Positions 21,920 to 29,964 of a stretch of DNA of 44,190 nt are shown piece after piece. Position numbers and translations under genes: made by a program. Position 1 is the stretch's first letter. The number at the start of each line of letters is the position of its first letter. The DNA lies in NCBI GenBank assembly GCA_023425025.1, contig JAFADG010000007.1:1-44190 (forward strand), given 5' to 3'. This stretch comes from Bacillota bacterium. GTDB lineage: Bacteria > Bacillota > Clostridia > Christensenellales > Aristaeellaceae. The notes beneath the pieces are model-generated. The model saw nothing but the letters and a program-made list of their open reading frames with translations, made no database searches and was not told the origin of the DNA.

Positions 21920-22408
21920 ATGTTTCAGATCATCGATGTTGCCGGCGGCTGGTTTGTAATTATGATCAGCTCGGAGACAGACGCATTTTCCATTGAATGT
22001 ACAAAATACGCCGGTATCGATATCGGCGCTCAGCTTCTTGGTATCGCAAACAGCCTCATCGAGAATCAGCCGGTGCGGCACTATATCTGTCTGAACAGCG
22101 AGCAATATGTATATAGAATGGAGCTGCAGCAAAACGGCAAATCTGTCAAAGTGCTCCTATGTGAAATAACCGGAAGCAAGGATTCTTCTGTCACGGCGTT
22201 CCGTTTTTATGACCCATCCCCCTCCGCGCTGGATTTTTCATCCGCTAAGCCGCCGGTATTTGCTGCCGAATATGACGCATTTGAAGTAGCAAAGAGCATC
22301 TACGTGGCATTCCGGGATATCGACAAGGCCAAGTATCAGCAGAACTGGTTTCCTTTCCCCCGGGCTGAATATGACCGCCTTCACCAATTTATGAAGTATA
22401 GAATCTGA
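21920..22408 (+). CDS. Uncharacterised 162-aa protein
   Basis: I recognise no family. The protein is soluble, with no signal peptide or membrane helix. It opens with alternating hydrophobic strands (FQIIDVAGGWFVIMISSE) and has a tyrosine-rich middle (HYICLNSEQYVYRMEL). It ends in the aromatic segment QQNWFPFPRAEYDRLHQFMKYR. GGAGGGG lies 2-4 nt before the ATG. The gene begins only 15 bp after the MazG-like gene, so the two are almost certainly co-transcribed and may act together. Confidence 0.75.
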   Translation: MFQIIDVAGGWFVIMISSETDAFSIECTKYAGIDIGAQLLGIANSLIENQPVRHYICLNSEQYVYRMELQQNGKSVKVLLCEITGSKDSSVTAFRFYDPSPSALDFSSAKPPVFAAEYDAFEVAKSIYVAFRDIDKAKYQQNWFPFPRAEYDRLHQFMKYRI

Positions 22409-22469
22409 ACGGCGCTTGGCCTTATCCCCCAATATCCGACCCGCCGGCCAAAATGAGGAGAAGTTTTAA

Positions 22470-23339
22470 ATGTCCCTTTGCTCTATTTGCCCCCGAAGCT
22501 GCGCCGTGGAAAGAACACCGGAATCCGGCAGCGGCTTTTGCCGCATGGGCACGGACCCCGTCATCGCCAGGGCCGCCCGCCACGACTGGGAGGAGCCCTG
22601 TTTAAGCGGCACCCGGGGCAGCGGCACGGTGTTCTTTACCGGCTGTGTGCTACGCTGCGCCTATTGCCAAAATGGGGAGATCAGCCACCGTCTTTTAGGC
22701 AAGCGCATTTCCGTTGCGGAGCTGGCAGGCACCTTCAAACGCTTGGAAGAGGAGGGCGTGCACAACATCAACCTGGTCACGCCGACCCATTTTACCCTGG
22801 CCATATTGGAAGCGCTGGAAATTTATAAGCCAAGCATCCCCATCGTATGGAACTGCGGCGGGTATGAAAAGGCGGAAACCTTACAACTGCTGGGAGGCAT
22901 TGTGGACATCTATCTGCCCGATTTGAAGCACTTCTCCCCCGCCATGGGCAAGCTGTGCGCTGGCGCGCCGGATTATTTCGAATATGCTTCCCAAGCCATT
23001 GCAAAAATGTGCCGCCAGACCGGCCCCGCTGTCTATGATGCCGAAGGCATGATGCAAAAGGGTACGCTGGTGCGCCATCTGATCCTGCCCGGCCTGACGG
23101 GCGAAAGCATCCGCATCCTGGATTGGATCAAGGAAAACCTGCCGGAAAGCACCCCGGTGAGCCTCATGCGCCAATACGTGCCCATGAACGGCGTGAGCAT
23201 CCCCGGCCTTGACCGCAGGATCACCGAAAAAGAGTACAAGCGCGTGCATGACCACATGGTCATGCTGGGCTTGTCCGGCTATGAGCAGGACGCCTTGTCG
23301 GCGGATACGGTCTTTGTGCCGCCCTTCAGCGGAGAATAG
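22470..23339 (+). CDS. Radical SAM protein, PflX/COG1313-like (putative activating enzyme)
   Basis: A 289-aa radical SAM enzyme. The SAM [4Fe-4S] motif is Cys59-x3-Cys63-x2-Cys66 (TGCVLRCAYCQN). An N-terminal cysteine set (Cys4, Cys7, Cys11, Cys24) suggests a second metal site. The order of segments (NLVTPTHF, IVWNCGGYE, DIYLPDLKH, RHLILPG, LMRQYVP) matches the uncharacterised pyruvate-formate-lyase-activating-enzyme-like family. It may install a glycyl radical or modify another substrate; no glycyl radical partner is adjacent, and nrdD is 20 kb away. GAGGAG precedes the ATG. It is the last plus-strand gene before a convergent unit. Confidence 0.88.
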   Translation: MSLCSICPRSCAVERTPESGSGFCRMGTDPVIARAARHDWEEPCLSGTRGSGTVFFTGCVLRCAYCQNGEISHRLLGKRISVAELAGTFKRLEEEGVHNINLVTPTHFTLAILEALEIYKPSIPIVWNCGGYEKAETLQLLGGIVDIYLPDLKHFSPAMGKLCAGAPDYFEYASQAIAKMCRQTGPAVYDAEGMMQKGTLVRHLILPGLTGESIRILDWIKENLPESTPVSLMRQYVPMNGVSIPGLDRRITEKEYKRVHDHMVMLGLSGYEQDALSADTVFVPPFSGE

Positions 23340-23372
23340 CACATATGCGGCCGCAACACCAGGACCCATTTG

Positions 23373-23714
23373 TTATTCAAAGCACTTGATCACTTCTATT
23401 TTCCCGATGATATGCTTGTTAAACGCATCAAGCTCCTCCGCGGGAATCCAAAACTCCTGATGATAGCCCGCCCCGACCGTCTGTATTTTGTAGCGCTTGA
23501 TGAAATCGTCCGCGACCTCAAATTTTGTCACGTAACCTTTATACCCGGAGGATTTGTCCGCCGCGTTCCATTTCTCTGCAATTTCACAAGCATACTTTTC
23601 GTTCAAAACCGGATAAAAAATAGGCTGTTCCGGCAGCCGGGGCGGAAAAGAGCAACATCCGCTGCCGGCAATCAGATCAAGCTCCGCTTGCCCGACGGGC
23701 CTGAATAAAATCAT
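23373..23714 (-). CDS. Small conserved protein (often labelled ADP-ribosylation/crystallin J1-like)
   Basis: A 113-aa soluble protein beginning MILFRPVGQAELDLI and containing FPPRLPEQPIFYPVLNEKYA, SGYKGYVTKFEV and EFWIPAEELDAFN. I recall similar Clostridial proteins carrying the vague label ADP-ribosylation/crystallin J1; I could not verify this and its function is unknown. ATG 23714 has GGGGGTG 7 nt upstream and lies 15 bp after the mnmE stop. A longer frame from 23744 would overlap mnmE. Probably the last gene of the metallophosphoesterase-mnmE unit. Confidence 0.72.
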   Translation of the reverse strand: MILFRPVGQAELDLIAGSGCCSFPPRLPEQPIFYPVLNEKYACEIAEKWNAADKSSGYKGYVTKFEVADDFIKRYKIQTVGAGYHQEFWIPAEELDAFNKHIIGKIEVIKCFE

Positions 23715-23728
23715 CTTCTTCACCCCCT

Positions 23729-25087
23729 TTACTTTCCTACGCAAAAAGTGGAAAACACCTGATCGAGTATCCGTTCCTCCACCTCATCCCCGGTGATCTC
23801 GCCCAAGGCGGAAAGGGCATCCCGCAGGTCCACCGCGGCCAGATCCAGGGGTACGCTGGCAGCAAGGCTGTCCGCTGCCTGGCGAAGGCTGCCTGCTGCC
23901 CGCCTGGCAGCGGACAGATGGCGGGAAGTCGTGATGGCCAGTCGGGAAGGTTCCCCGGCCTTTTCTTGCAGGTATGCCTTCAAATCGTCCAGCCCCTCGC
24001 CTGTCAGGGCGGAAAGGGCAATCACCGGTACGCAAGGGCACACCGCTTGGATATCGTCCGCCGTCACACATGCTTCCAGGTCGCTTTTGTTCAGCACAAC
24101 CGCAAAATCGCCCTCGGGCGGCGAAACCAAAAACGCTTTATCATCATCCGCCAGCGCATGCCCGGCGTCGATGACCAGGATCACCACATCCGCCATCAGA
24201 ATGGCCTTTTGGGCCCGGTCAACGCCGATCTTCTCCACCGTATCATTCGTATCCCGAAGGCCTGCCGTGTCGCTCAGCCGCACCGGCAGGCCGTTCAATT
24301 CCATGCTGCCGGTCAGTATGTCCCTGGTGGTGCCGGGTACATCGGTGACGATGGCCCTGTCCTCCCCCAACAGCGCGTTGAGCAGGGAGCTTTTGCCGGC
24401 GTTGGGCCGGCCGCACAGCACAACATCCATGCCCCGCTCCAGCATTTTGACGCCCCGCTCGCTGCACGCGGCCTCCAGCTGCCGGGCAAGGGACAACACA
24501 CCTTCCCGCAAGTGCTGTGTGGCTTCCGCCTCCTCCACCTCCTCGGGGTAGTCGATGGCGGCCTCCAGCCCGGCCATGAGCAGATACAGCCTGTCCAGCG
24601 CATCCCGTATAAAGCGGCTAGGCCCGCCGTCCAATTGCCGCATGGCGGCCTTGGCCGCCTGCCTGCCGCCGGCGGATATGAGGCCCATCACCGCCTCCGC
24701 CTGGCTCAAATCCAGCCGGCCATTGAGAAATGCCCTGCGGGTGAACTCCCCCGGCTCCGCCTGCCTGGCCCCGGCATCCAGCACCGCTTCCAGCGCCAAC
24801 TGACCCATGATCCGCCCGCCGTGGGTGTGGATTTCGGCCACATCCTCCCGGGTATAGCTGCGGGTGGCGCGCATCAGCACGGCCATGGCCTCGTCGATAG
24901 GCCCGCCGTCCTTGACCACATGGCCGTATATCATCAAATGGGAAGGGAAGGTTTCCCTCTCCCCCTTTGCAGACAAAAAGACCCGGCGCAGTATAGGCTC
25001 GGCCTCCGGGCCGCTGATGCGCAGGATGGCGATGCCGCCCTGGCCGGCCGCCGTGGCGATGGCGGCAATGGTATCCTCAAATTGCAT
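23729..25087 (-). CDS. mnmE: tRNA uridine-5-carboxymethylaminomethyl GTPase
   Basis: With MnmG it makes (c)mnm5U34 in tRNAs reading split codon boxes. The 452-aa protein has the N-terminal formyl-THF-binding domain (DTIAAIATAAGQGGIAILRISG), a helical domain and an inserted Ras-like GTPase. The GTPase shows GRPNAGKS (near 227), DVPGTTRD, DTAGLRD and NKSD. The C-terminal catalytic motif FCVGK is intact. AGGAGG precedes the ATG. The usual partner mnmG is not adjacent. It follows a metallophosphoesterase gene by 28 bp. Confidence 0.97.
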   Translation of the reverse strand: MQFEDTIAAIATAAGQGGIAILRISGPEAEPILRRVFLSAKGERETFPSHLMIYGHVVKDGGPIDEAMAVLMRATRSYTREDVAEIHTHGGRIMGQLALEAVLDAGARQAEPGEFTRRAFLNGRLDLSQAEAVMGLISAGGRQAAKAAMRQLDGGPSRFIRDALDRLYLLMAGLEAAIDYPEEVEEAEATQHLREGVLSLARQLEAACSERGVKMLERGMDVVLCGRPNAGKSSLLNALLGEDRAIVTDVPGTTRDILTGSMELNGLPVRLSDTAGLRDTNDTVEKIGVDRAQKAILMADVVILVIDAGHALADDDKAFLVSPPEGDFAVVLNKSDLEACVTADDIQAVCPCVPVIALSALTGEGLDDLKAYLQEKAGEPSRLAITTSRHLSAARRAAGSLRQAADSLAASVPLDLAAVDLRDALSALGEITGDEVEERILDQVFSTFCVGK

Positions 25088-25115
25088 GGCTTCCTCCTAG
25101 ATGGCGAGTGCTTGA

Positions 25116-25952
25116 TTACGCGCGGCGCCAGAACGCTTCGCAGGAGATGTCCTCCGTCCAGGGAAAGCGCTCTGCCGCCAGGGCAAAGGCCTCCCGGCTG
25201 TGCCAGGGAAGGGTCGCCTGCGCGGCGGCGGCGTGGACGGCATGCATAAACACAAGCGTCAGCTCCTGGGCGCCTGTCAGCATCACCTGATACACTGCCC
25301 GGGCAAGCTCCGGCGCGGCCGCGGCCAGCCCGCTTTGCACGAAGACGGCCTTCAGCCCACCGGGATCATAGGGGATAGCGAACGTCTCCACCCCGTCCTC
25401 CCCCGCCAGCGCGAAAGCGGCCCTTGCGCCAACGTTATCCTCCAGCATTCCCAGGCTGCCCACGCAGACATATTCCTTGCCGTGCCGCGCATGCCGCCAG
25501 GGCGCATGGTTATGCCCGCACACCAGGCGGGTTTGGGGCAACGCTTCCAGAATGCCGTCCATTTCACCGGCATCACGTGATCGGATCAGGCGGTTCGTAT
25601 TGCCAGGCACGGCATGGGTCAGCAGCATATCGCTGAAAACCGCCTCCTGCGGGTAGCCCAACGCTTCCCCGCCCACCTGACTGCTTGTCCACTGCAGCAT
25701 GGACCAGTTGTAGTTTTCGTTAAGGTCCCTGTCGCCCGCCCGCATTCTTACCAGCCGTTCCTCATGGTTGCCCATCAGCAAACGCACCTTGGCATCGTGC
25801 AAAAGCGCCAGGGTTTCCCTGGGCATGGGGCCGTAGTTGAGATGATCCCCCAGGGAGATGATCCCATCCACCCGCCAGGAGGCGGTATGATTCAAAACAG
25901 CCCGTAACGCCTGTGCGTTGGCATGTATATCGGCCAGTATCAAAAGACGCAA
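25116..25952 (-). CDS. Calcineurin-like metallophosphoesterase (YfcE/MJ0936-type)
   Basis: A ~278-aa phosphodiesterase/phosphatase. Metal motifs in order are ILADIHAN (DxH), SLGDHLNYG (GDxxxxG), LLMGNHEER (GNHE) and VCGHNHAP (GHxH). A C-terminal ~100-residue extension is alanine-rich. The start is uncertain. I favour TTG 25952, preceded by GGGGG at 6 nt, because the -10 element lies at 25985-25980, inside the coding extension that an ATG at 25991 would need. It heads the unit with mnmE and shares its promoter region divergently with addB. Substrate unknown. Confidence 0.85.
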   Translation of the reverse strand: MRLLILADIHANAQALRAVLNHTASWRVDGIISLGDHLNYGPMPRETLALLHDAKVRLLMGNHEERLVRMRAGDRDLNENYNWSMLQWTSSQVGGEALGYPQEAVFSDMLLTHAVPGNTNRLIRSRDAGEMDGILEALPQTRLVCGHNHAPWRHARHGKEYVCVGSLGMLEDNVGARAAFALAGEDGVETFAIPYDPGGLKAVFVQSGLAAAAPELARAVYQVMLTGAQELTLVFMHAVHAAAAQATLPWHSREAFALAAERFPWTEDISCEAFWRRA

Positions 25953-25979
25953 CGTCTTCCCCCATTTCTTTCCCCTTCC

Positions 25980-26008
25980 ATGATACCCCATTTTACGGCA
26001 TTTTGAAA
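25980..26008 (-). promoter_or_regulatory. Promoter of the metallophosphoesterase-mnmE unit
   Basis: On the minus strand TTTCAA (26008-26003) and TATCAT (25985-25980) are spaced by 17 bp. Transcription would start about 20 nt before the TTG start at 25952. It lies back to back with the addB promoter. Confidence 0.5.
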
Positions 26009-26016
26009 GGCCGCAT

Positions 26017-26045
26017 TTGACGCGGCCCCGTTCCCATGGCATAAT
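26017..26045 (+). promoter_or_regulatory. Promoter of addB
   Basis: TTGACG (26017-26022), a 17-bp spacer and CATAAT (26040-26045) precede the addB ATG by only 18 bp. The expected leader is about a dozen nt, enough for the GGAGGGG ribosome site and little else. Confidence 0.7.
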
Positions 26046-26063
26046 GGGTTCGGAGGGGTGCGC

Positions 26064-29000
26064 ATGGGAAAAGTCACCATACTGGGCGGCAGAATGCACA
26101 GGCTTCTGCCCCATATGATCAATGAAATCGGCAAGCTGTACAAGGCGGGCGAAACCTGCCTGATGCTTGTGCCGGAGCAGTATACCCTGCAGGCCGAGGT
26201 GGAGCTGATCCGCCGCCTTGAGCTACCGGGCTTTTTCCGCATACAGGTGCTGTCCCCTTCCCGGCTGACCCAGCGGATATTTGATGCCGCCGGCACCGAC
26301 GGCCGGGTTCCCCTGGACAATAGGGGCAAGCAGATGGCGCTTTCCCGCGCCATACTGCTGGTGCAAAGGGAACTCACCTTTTACCGCCGCTCGGCGGCCC
26401 AGCTGGGCCTTGTGGAAAAGATGGGCAGCCTCATCGCGGATTTCAAGCGCGGGCGCTTGACCGCCCAGACGATGCTGTCCCACGCCCAGGCCCTGCCCGG
26501 CGGCGCGCTCCAGCACAAACTGACGGACATCGCTCTTTGCTGGGAGGCTTATGAAAACCAGCTGGCCGGCCGTTTTGTGGACGGGGAGGATGTGCAGGCG
26601 GAGGCCGCCAGGCGCCTTCACCAAAGCGGGCTTTTTGACGGAGCCTATGTATTTGTTTACGGTTTTGACATCCTAAGCCCTCAGCTTTGCGAATCCCTCT
26701 GCGCCGGCGCGGCATTGTGCTCCAAAATGACCGTGGCCCTTACCATGGACAGGCCTACGGCCAGGGATGGCGATCTGTTCACCCCCACCCGCAAAAGCGC
26801 CCAGCGGCTTTCCCGCATGCTGAAAAGCCAAAACACCGAATACGAATGGACGTATTTGAAGCTTGCACCGCTTGATTCCGTGCCGGAGATCGCCCATCTG
26901 GAAGCAAACCTGTTTGCCCGTGCCGCCCAGGCGTATCCCGAAAAGCCGGAGGCTGTCAGTCTCTATGCCGCCCCCAACCCCTACGCGGAAGCCCACGAGG
27001 CTGCCTCACAGATGGTAAAGCTCCACGAATCCGGCATCCCGTGGGGCGAAATCGCGGTGGCGGCGGGCAGCATTGCGGATTATGCTTCCATCCTGTCGGC
27101 GGTACTGCCGGGCTATGGCATCCCCATCTACCTGGAGGAAAAGACGCCGGTTTCCTCCCATGGGCTGATCCGTTTCCTATTGCATGCCTTGCGCGCCGTA
27201 TCCAAGGGTTACCCAAAGGCCGATGTCATCGCCTGTCTGAAATCCGGCTACGCGCCCGTATCGCCGGAGGATTGTTACAGGCTGGAGAATTACGCCCTGG
27301 CCAACGGCATTTATGGAGAAAGGTGGCGCACGCCCTTTGTGCGGGGCAGCAAGGAAGAAGCCCAAAGGCTGGAGCCGGTGCGGCAGGCCCTGATCGCGCC
27401 GCTGGAAACGCTGCGTTCGTCCCTTTTGAAGGCAAAAGAAGCCACCGAATCCCTGCGGGCCATCTTTCACCTGTTGGAGCAGGCGGATGCTTACCACACC
27501 CTGCAAAAAGAGGAGGAACTCCTTCTCCAAATGAACCTGCCCGCCCAGGCCGCCAAGACGCGGCAGGTATGGCAGTTCTTGTTGGGCACGCTGGACCAGA
27601 TGCATGAACTGCTTTCCGGCCTGCGGGCGCCCGCCACCCAGGTGGCGGCCTGGCTGGCGGCCGGCTTTTCCGCGGGAGAATTAAGCGCGCTGCCCCCTGT
27701 GCAGGACACCGTGGTCTGTGGCGACATCGGCCACATCATGCCCGGCAGCATCAAGGCGCTGTTTGTGCTGGGGCTTGGCGACGGCTTTTTGCAGTCGGAC
27801 AGCCAAAGCCTGCTGATGGATGAGGAACGGGAGCAGCTGGAAAGCCTGGCGGATACCAGCCTCGGCCAAAGCGGCAAGGGCCGGGACCAATTGGCCCTGA
27901 ACCATTTGAAGCAAACGCTGACCATACCTGCCCAAAGCTTGTTTCTAAGCTATGCCCAGGCTACCCAAAGCGGGCAGAGCCAGCGTCCGGCCGGCTTTTT
28001 GTCGCTGCTCAAAACGCGGCTGTTCCCCCTGATGGAGGAATCCGGCGGCGTCACCGGCCCCTCCGGCCCCCGGGAACCCCTGGCCCCCACCCCGGCCCTT
28101 GCCGGCCTGGCGCTGCGGCTTTCCAGGCTGTGGGACGACGCGTCCATCGAAGAGGCGCTGCCCAAAGAATGGCTCCTGGCCTGGGCAGCCCTATATCAAA
28201 ACCCGGGGACGCAGCACAAGGCCATGCAAATTGTAAGCGCCCTGAACGACACGCTGGAAACAAACCTGCTGGAACGGGAAACGGCCCTGAAACTGTTTGG
28301 CCACGAAACCATGTCCGTCAGCCGGCTGGAAGAGTATGCCAAATGCCCCTACAAGCACTTTGTGCATTACGGCCTGCGCCCGGTTACAAGAAAAGAATGG
28401 ACCCTGACCAGCGCCGACGTAGGCACCTATTTTCACAGCGCGCTGAAGGACTTTACGGAAAAGGCCGCACAGGATGAGACCTGGCCCGAAATCAGCCGGC
28501 AGGAATGCGACCGCATCATGGATAAAGTCCTTTCCCCCATCGAACAGGAATGGGCCCAGGGCCCGCTGGGGGAAAACGCCCAAACGGCGGCCCTTGGGAA
28601 AAGGTATACGCGCATCATCCGCCGGGCCGCCTGGATATTCACCCAGCATATGAAAAGCAGCAGCTTTCGGCCCCGCATGGCCGAGGTGGGCTTTGGCACG
28701 CCGGACAGCCTGCTGCCGCCCATCCGCCTGCAGATGAAGGACGGCGTGCAGGTGCTGCTCCGCGGCGTCATCGACAGGATCGATTTGTTCGAGGATGACA
28801 AAAGCATCTACCTGCGGGTGGTGGACTACAAGAGCGGCAACAGAGACCTGGAACCCGCCCAACTTTACTGGGGCCTGCAGCTGCAATTGATGCTGTACCT
28901 GATGGCCGCCCTGCAACTGATGCCCGGCGCGGAGCCGGCAGGCGCCTTTTATTTCCACATCGACGATCCCCTGGCGGAGCTGGATTCCGGTGTAAAGGAG

Positions 29001-29399
29001 CAGGCCGAGCAGCAGATCGCGCAGATGCTTAGATTAAAAGGCGTCGTGCTCTCCGACGCCACAGTGGTGGAACTGATGGACAGGGACGGCGTGAGCCTGA
29101 AGCAGGTATTCACTAAATCCGGCGCGCTGACCGCCCACGCCAGCGCCGCCTCTCTTGAGCAGATGCACGGGCTCATCAGCCACGCCGCGCAAACGGCGCA
29201 AAGCCTGGCCAATGCCATGCGGGAAGGCTCCATCTCCGTATCCCCCGCCAGGCTCGGAGCCTTCAGCGCCTGCACGTGGTGCGAATACGCGGGCGTTTGC
29301 CGCTGGGACGCGCGCCTTGCCGGCGCAAAGCCCCGGTTTTTGCAGCCCCTTTCCTTCCAGGAACTGATGGAGAAAATGAACCCCGGCACATCCAATTGA
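26064..29399 (+). CDS. addB: ATP-dependent helicase/nuclease subunit AddB (RexB-like)
   Basis: Subunit of the AddAB/RexAB complex that resects double-strand breaks for RecA. The 1111-aa protein has the inactivated helicase-like N-terminal part (LVPEQYTLQAEVEL; LSPSRLTQRIF) and a C-terminal RecB-family nuclease with GVIDRID and VDYKSG (Asp921, Lys923). The Fe-S cluster cysteines are Cys761 (AKCPYKHF) and Cys1070/1073/1079 (CTWCEYAGVC), the expected C...CxxCx5C pattern. The Walker A loop present near the N-terminus of B. subtilis AddB is absent (ILGGRMHRLLP), as in RexB. ATG 26064 has GGAGGGG at 6 nt. The usual neighbour addA is not next to it. Confidence 0.93.
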   Translation: MGKVTILGGRMHRLLPHMINEIGKLYKAGETCLMLVPEQYTLQAEVELIRRLELPGFFRIQVLSPSRLTQRIFDAAGTDGRVPLDNRGKQMALSRAILLVQRELTFYRRSAAQLGLVEKMGSLIADFKRGRLTAQTMLSHAQALPGGALQHKLTDIALCWEAYENQLAGRFVDGEDVQAEAARRLHQSGLFDGAYVFVYGFDILSPQLCESLCAGAALCSKMTVALTMDRPTARDGDLFTPTRKSAQRLSRMLKSQNTEYEWTYLKLAPLDSVPEIAHLEANLFARAAQAYPEKPEAVSLYAAPNPYAEAHEAASQMVKLHESGIPWGEIAVAAGSIADYASILSAVLPGYGIPIYLEEKTPVSSHGLIRFLLHALRAVSKGYPKADVIACLKSGYAPVSPEDCYRLENYALANGIYGERWRTPFVRGSKEEAQRLEPVRQALIAPLETLRSSLLKAKEATESLRAIFHLLEQADAYHTLQKEEELLLQMNLPAQAAKTRQVWQFLLGTLDQMHELLSGLRAPATQVAAWLAAGFSAGELSALPPVQDTVVCGDIGHIMPGSIKALFVLGLGDGFLQSDSQSLLMDEEREQLESLADTSLGQSGKGRDQLALNHLKQTLTIPAQSLFLSYAQATQSGQSQRPAGFLSLLKTRLFPLMEESGGVTGPSGPREPLAPTPALAGLALRLSRLWDDASIEEALPKEWLLAWAALYQNPGTQHKAMQIVSALNDTLETNLLERETALKLFGHETMSVSRLEEYAKCPYKHFVHYGLRPVTRKEWTLTSADVGTYFHSALKDFTEKAAQDETWPEISRQECDRIMDKVLSPIEQEWAQGPLGENAQTAALGKRYTRIIRRAAWIFTQHMKSSSFRPRMAEVGFGTPDSLLPPIRLQMKDGVQVLLRGVIDRIDLFEDDKSIYLRVVDYKSGNRDLEPAQLYWGLQLQLMLYLMAALQLMPGAEPAGAFYFHIDDPLAELDSGVKEQAEQQIAQMLRLKGVVLSDATVVELMDRDGVSLKQVFTKSGALTAHASAASLEQMHGLISHAAQTAQSLANAMREGSISVSPARLGAFSACTWCEYAGVCRWDARLAGAKPRFLQPLSFQELMEKMNPGTSN

Positions 29400-29404
29400 T
29401 TTGT

Positions 29405-29433
29405 TTGCATAATAGGCAGTTATGCGTTATAAT
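29405..29433 (+). promoter_or_regulatory. Promoter with internal inverted repeat ahead of the P-loop gene
   Basis: TTGCAT (29405-29410), a 17-bp spacer and a perfect TATAAT (29428-29433) lie 38 bp before the start at 29472. GCATAA (29407-29412) and TTATGC (29420-29425) form an inverted repeat spanning the -35 and the spacer, a typical place for a repressor to sit. Confidence 0.7.
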
Positions 29434-29471
29434 ACCAATAAAGGAAAATCGACAAAAGGAGGCGCTGCTCC

Positions 29472-29882
29472 ATGATTCAGGTAATTCACGGAAAAAAGGG
29501 ATCAGGAAAAACCAAGCGCATCATAGACCTGGCCAATCATTCCATCAAGGAATCCAAAAGTGATGTCCTTTTTATAGATGATGACAACCGGTATATGTTT
29601 GATCTTCGCCATGAGGTTCGTTTCATCAACGCCGGAGAGTACGGCATTGTCAGCGCGGAAATGTTCCTTGGCTTCCTGTGCGGCCTGCTGGCCCAGAATT
29701 TTGATGTGGGCACCATATTTATCGACGCATTCCTGAAGCTTATCAAAATCGACCTGAAGGACGCCAAGTGGTTTTTCGAGCGGTTGGACGGGCTGTGCGA
29801 GCGTCACGGGGTGGAGTTCGTACTCTCCATCAGCGAAGATACGGAGAATCTGCCCGAATTTGTCGCAAAATACATAGCCTGA
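29472..29882 (+). CDS. Small stand-alone P-loop ATP-binding protein
   Basis: A 136-aa protein with a textbook Walker A motif at residues 7-14 (GKKGSGKT) and a Walker B-like strand ending in acidic residues (VGTIFIDAF, about 75-83). No other domain is present. Similar short proteins occur in Clostridia without a known function; some carry a doubtful PilT/twitching label. AAAGGAGG lies upstream of the ATG. It has its own promoter and a terminator, so it is a single-gene unit between addB and thrC. It could be an ATPase, nucleotide kinase or regulatory switch. Confidence 0.82.
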   Translation: MIQVIHGKKGSGKTKRIIDLANHSIKESKSDVLFIDDDNRYMFDLRHEVRFINAGEYGIVSAEMFLGFLCGLLAQNFDVGTIFIDAFLKLIKIDLKDAKWFFERLDGLCERHGVEFVLSISEDTENLPEFVAKYIA

Positions 29883-29900
29883 CGTTCCTTATTTCGTCGC

Positions 29901-29935
29901 AAAGGGGCGGCGGCCCAGGCCGCCGTCCTTTTTTC
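29901..29935 (+). terminator. Intrinsic terminator after the P-loop gene
   Basis: CGGCGGC (29908-29914) pairs with GCCGCCG (29919-29925), extended by flanking G-U and G-C pairs, with a CCAG loop. TCCTTTTTTC follows. It separates the P-loop gene from thrC, whose own promoter is not obvious in the remaining 30 bp. Confidence 0.85.
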
Positions 29936-29964
29936 TATATTCTGATTACCGGAGTGTGGATACT

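Noticed and set aside
23918..25249. A 443-codon plus-strand frame opposite mnmE
   Set aside because: Mirror of the mnmE coding frame with no family features or ribosome site; mnmE motifs are complete on the minus strand.
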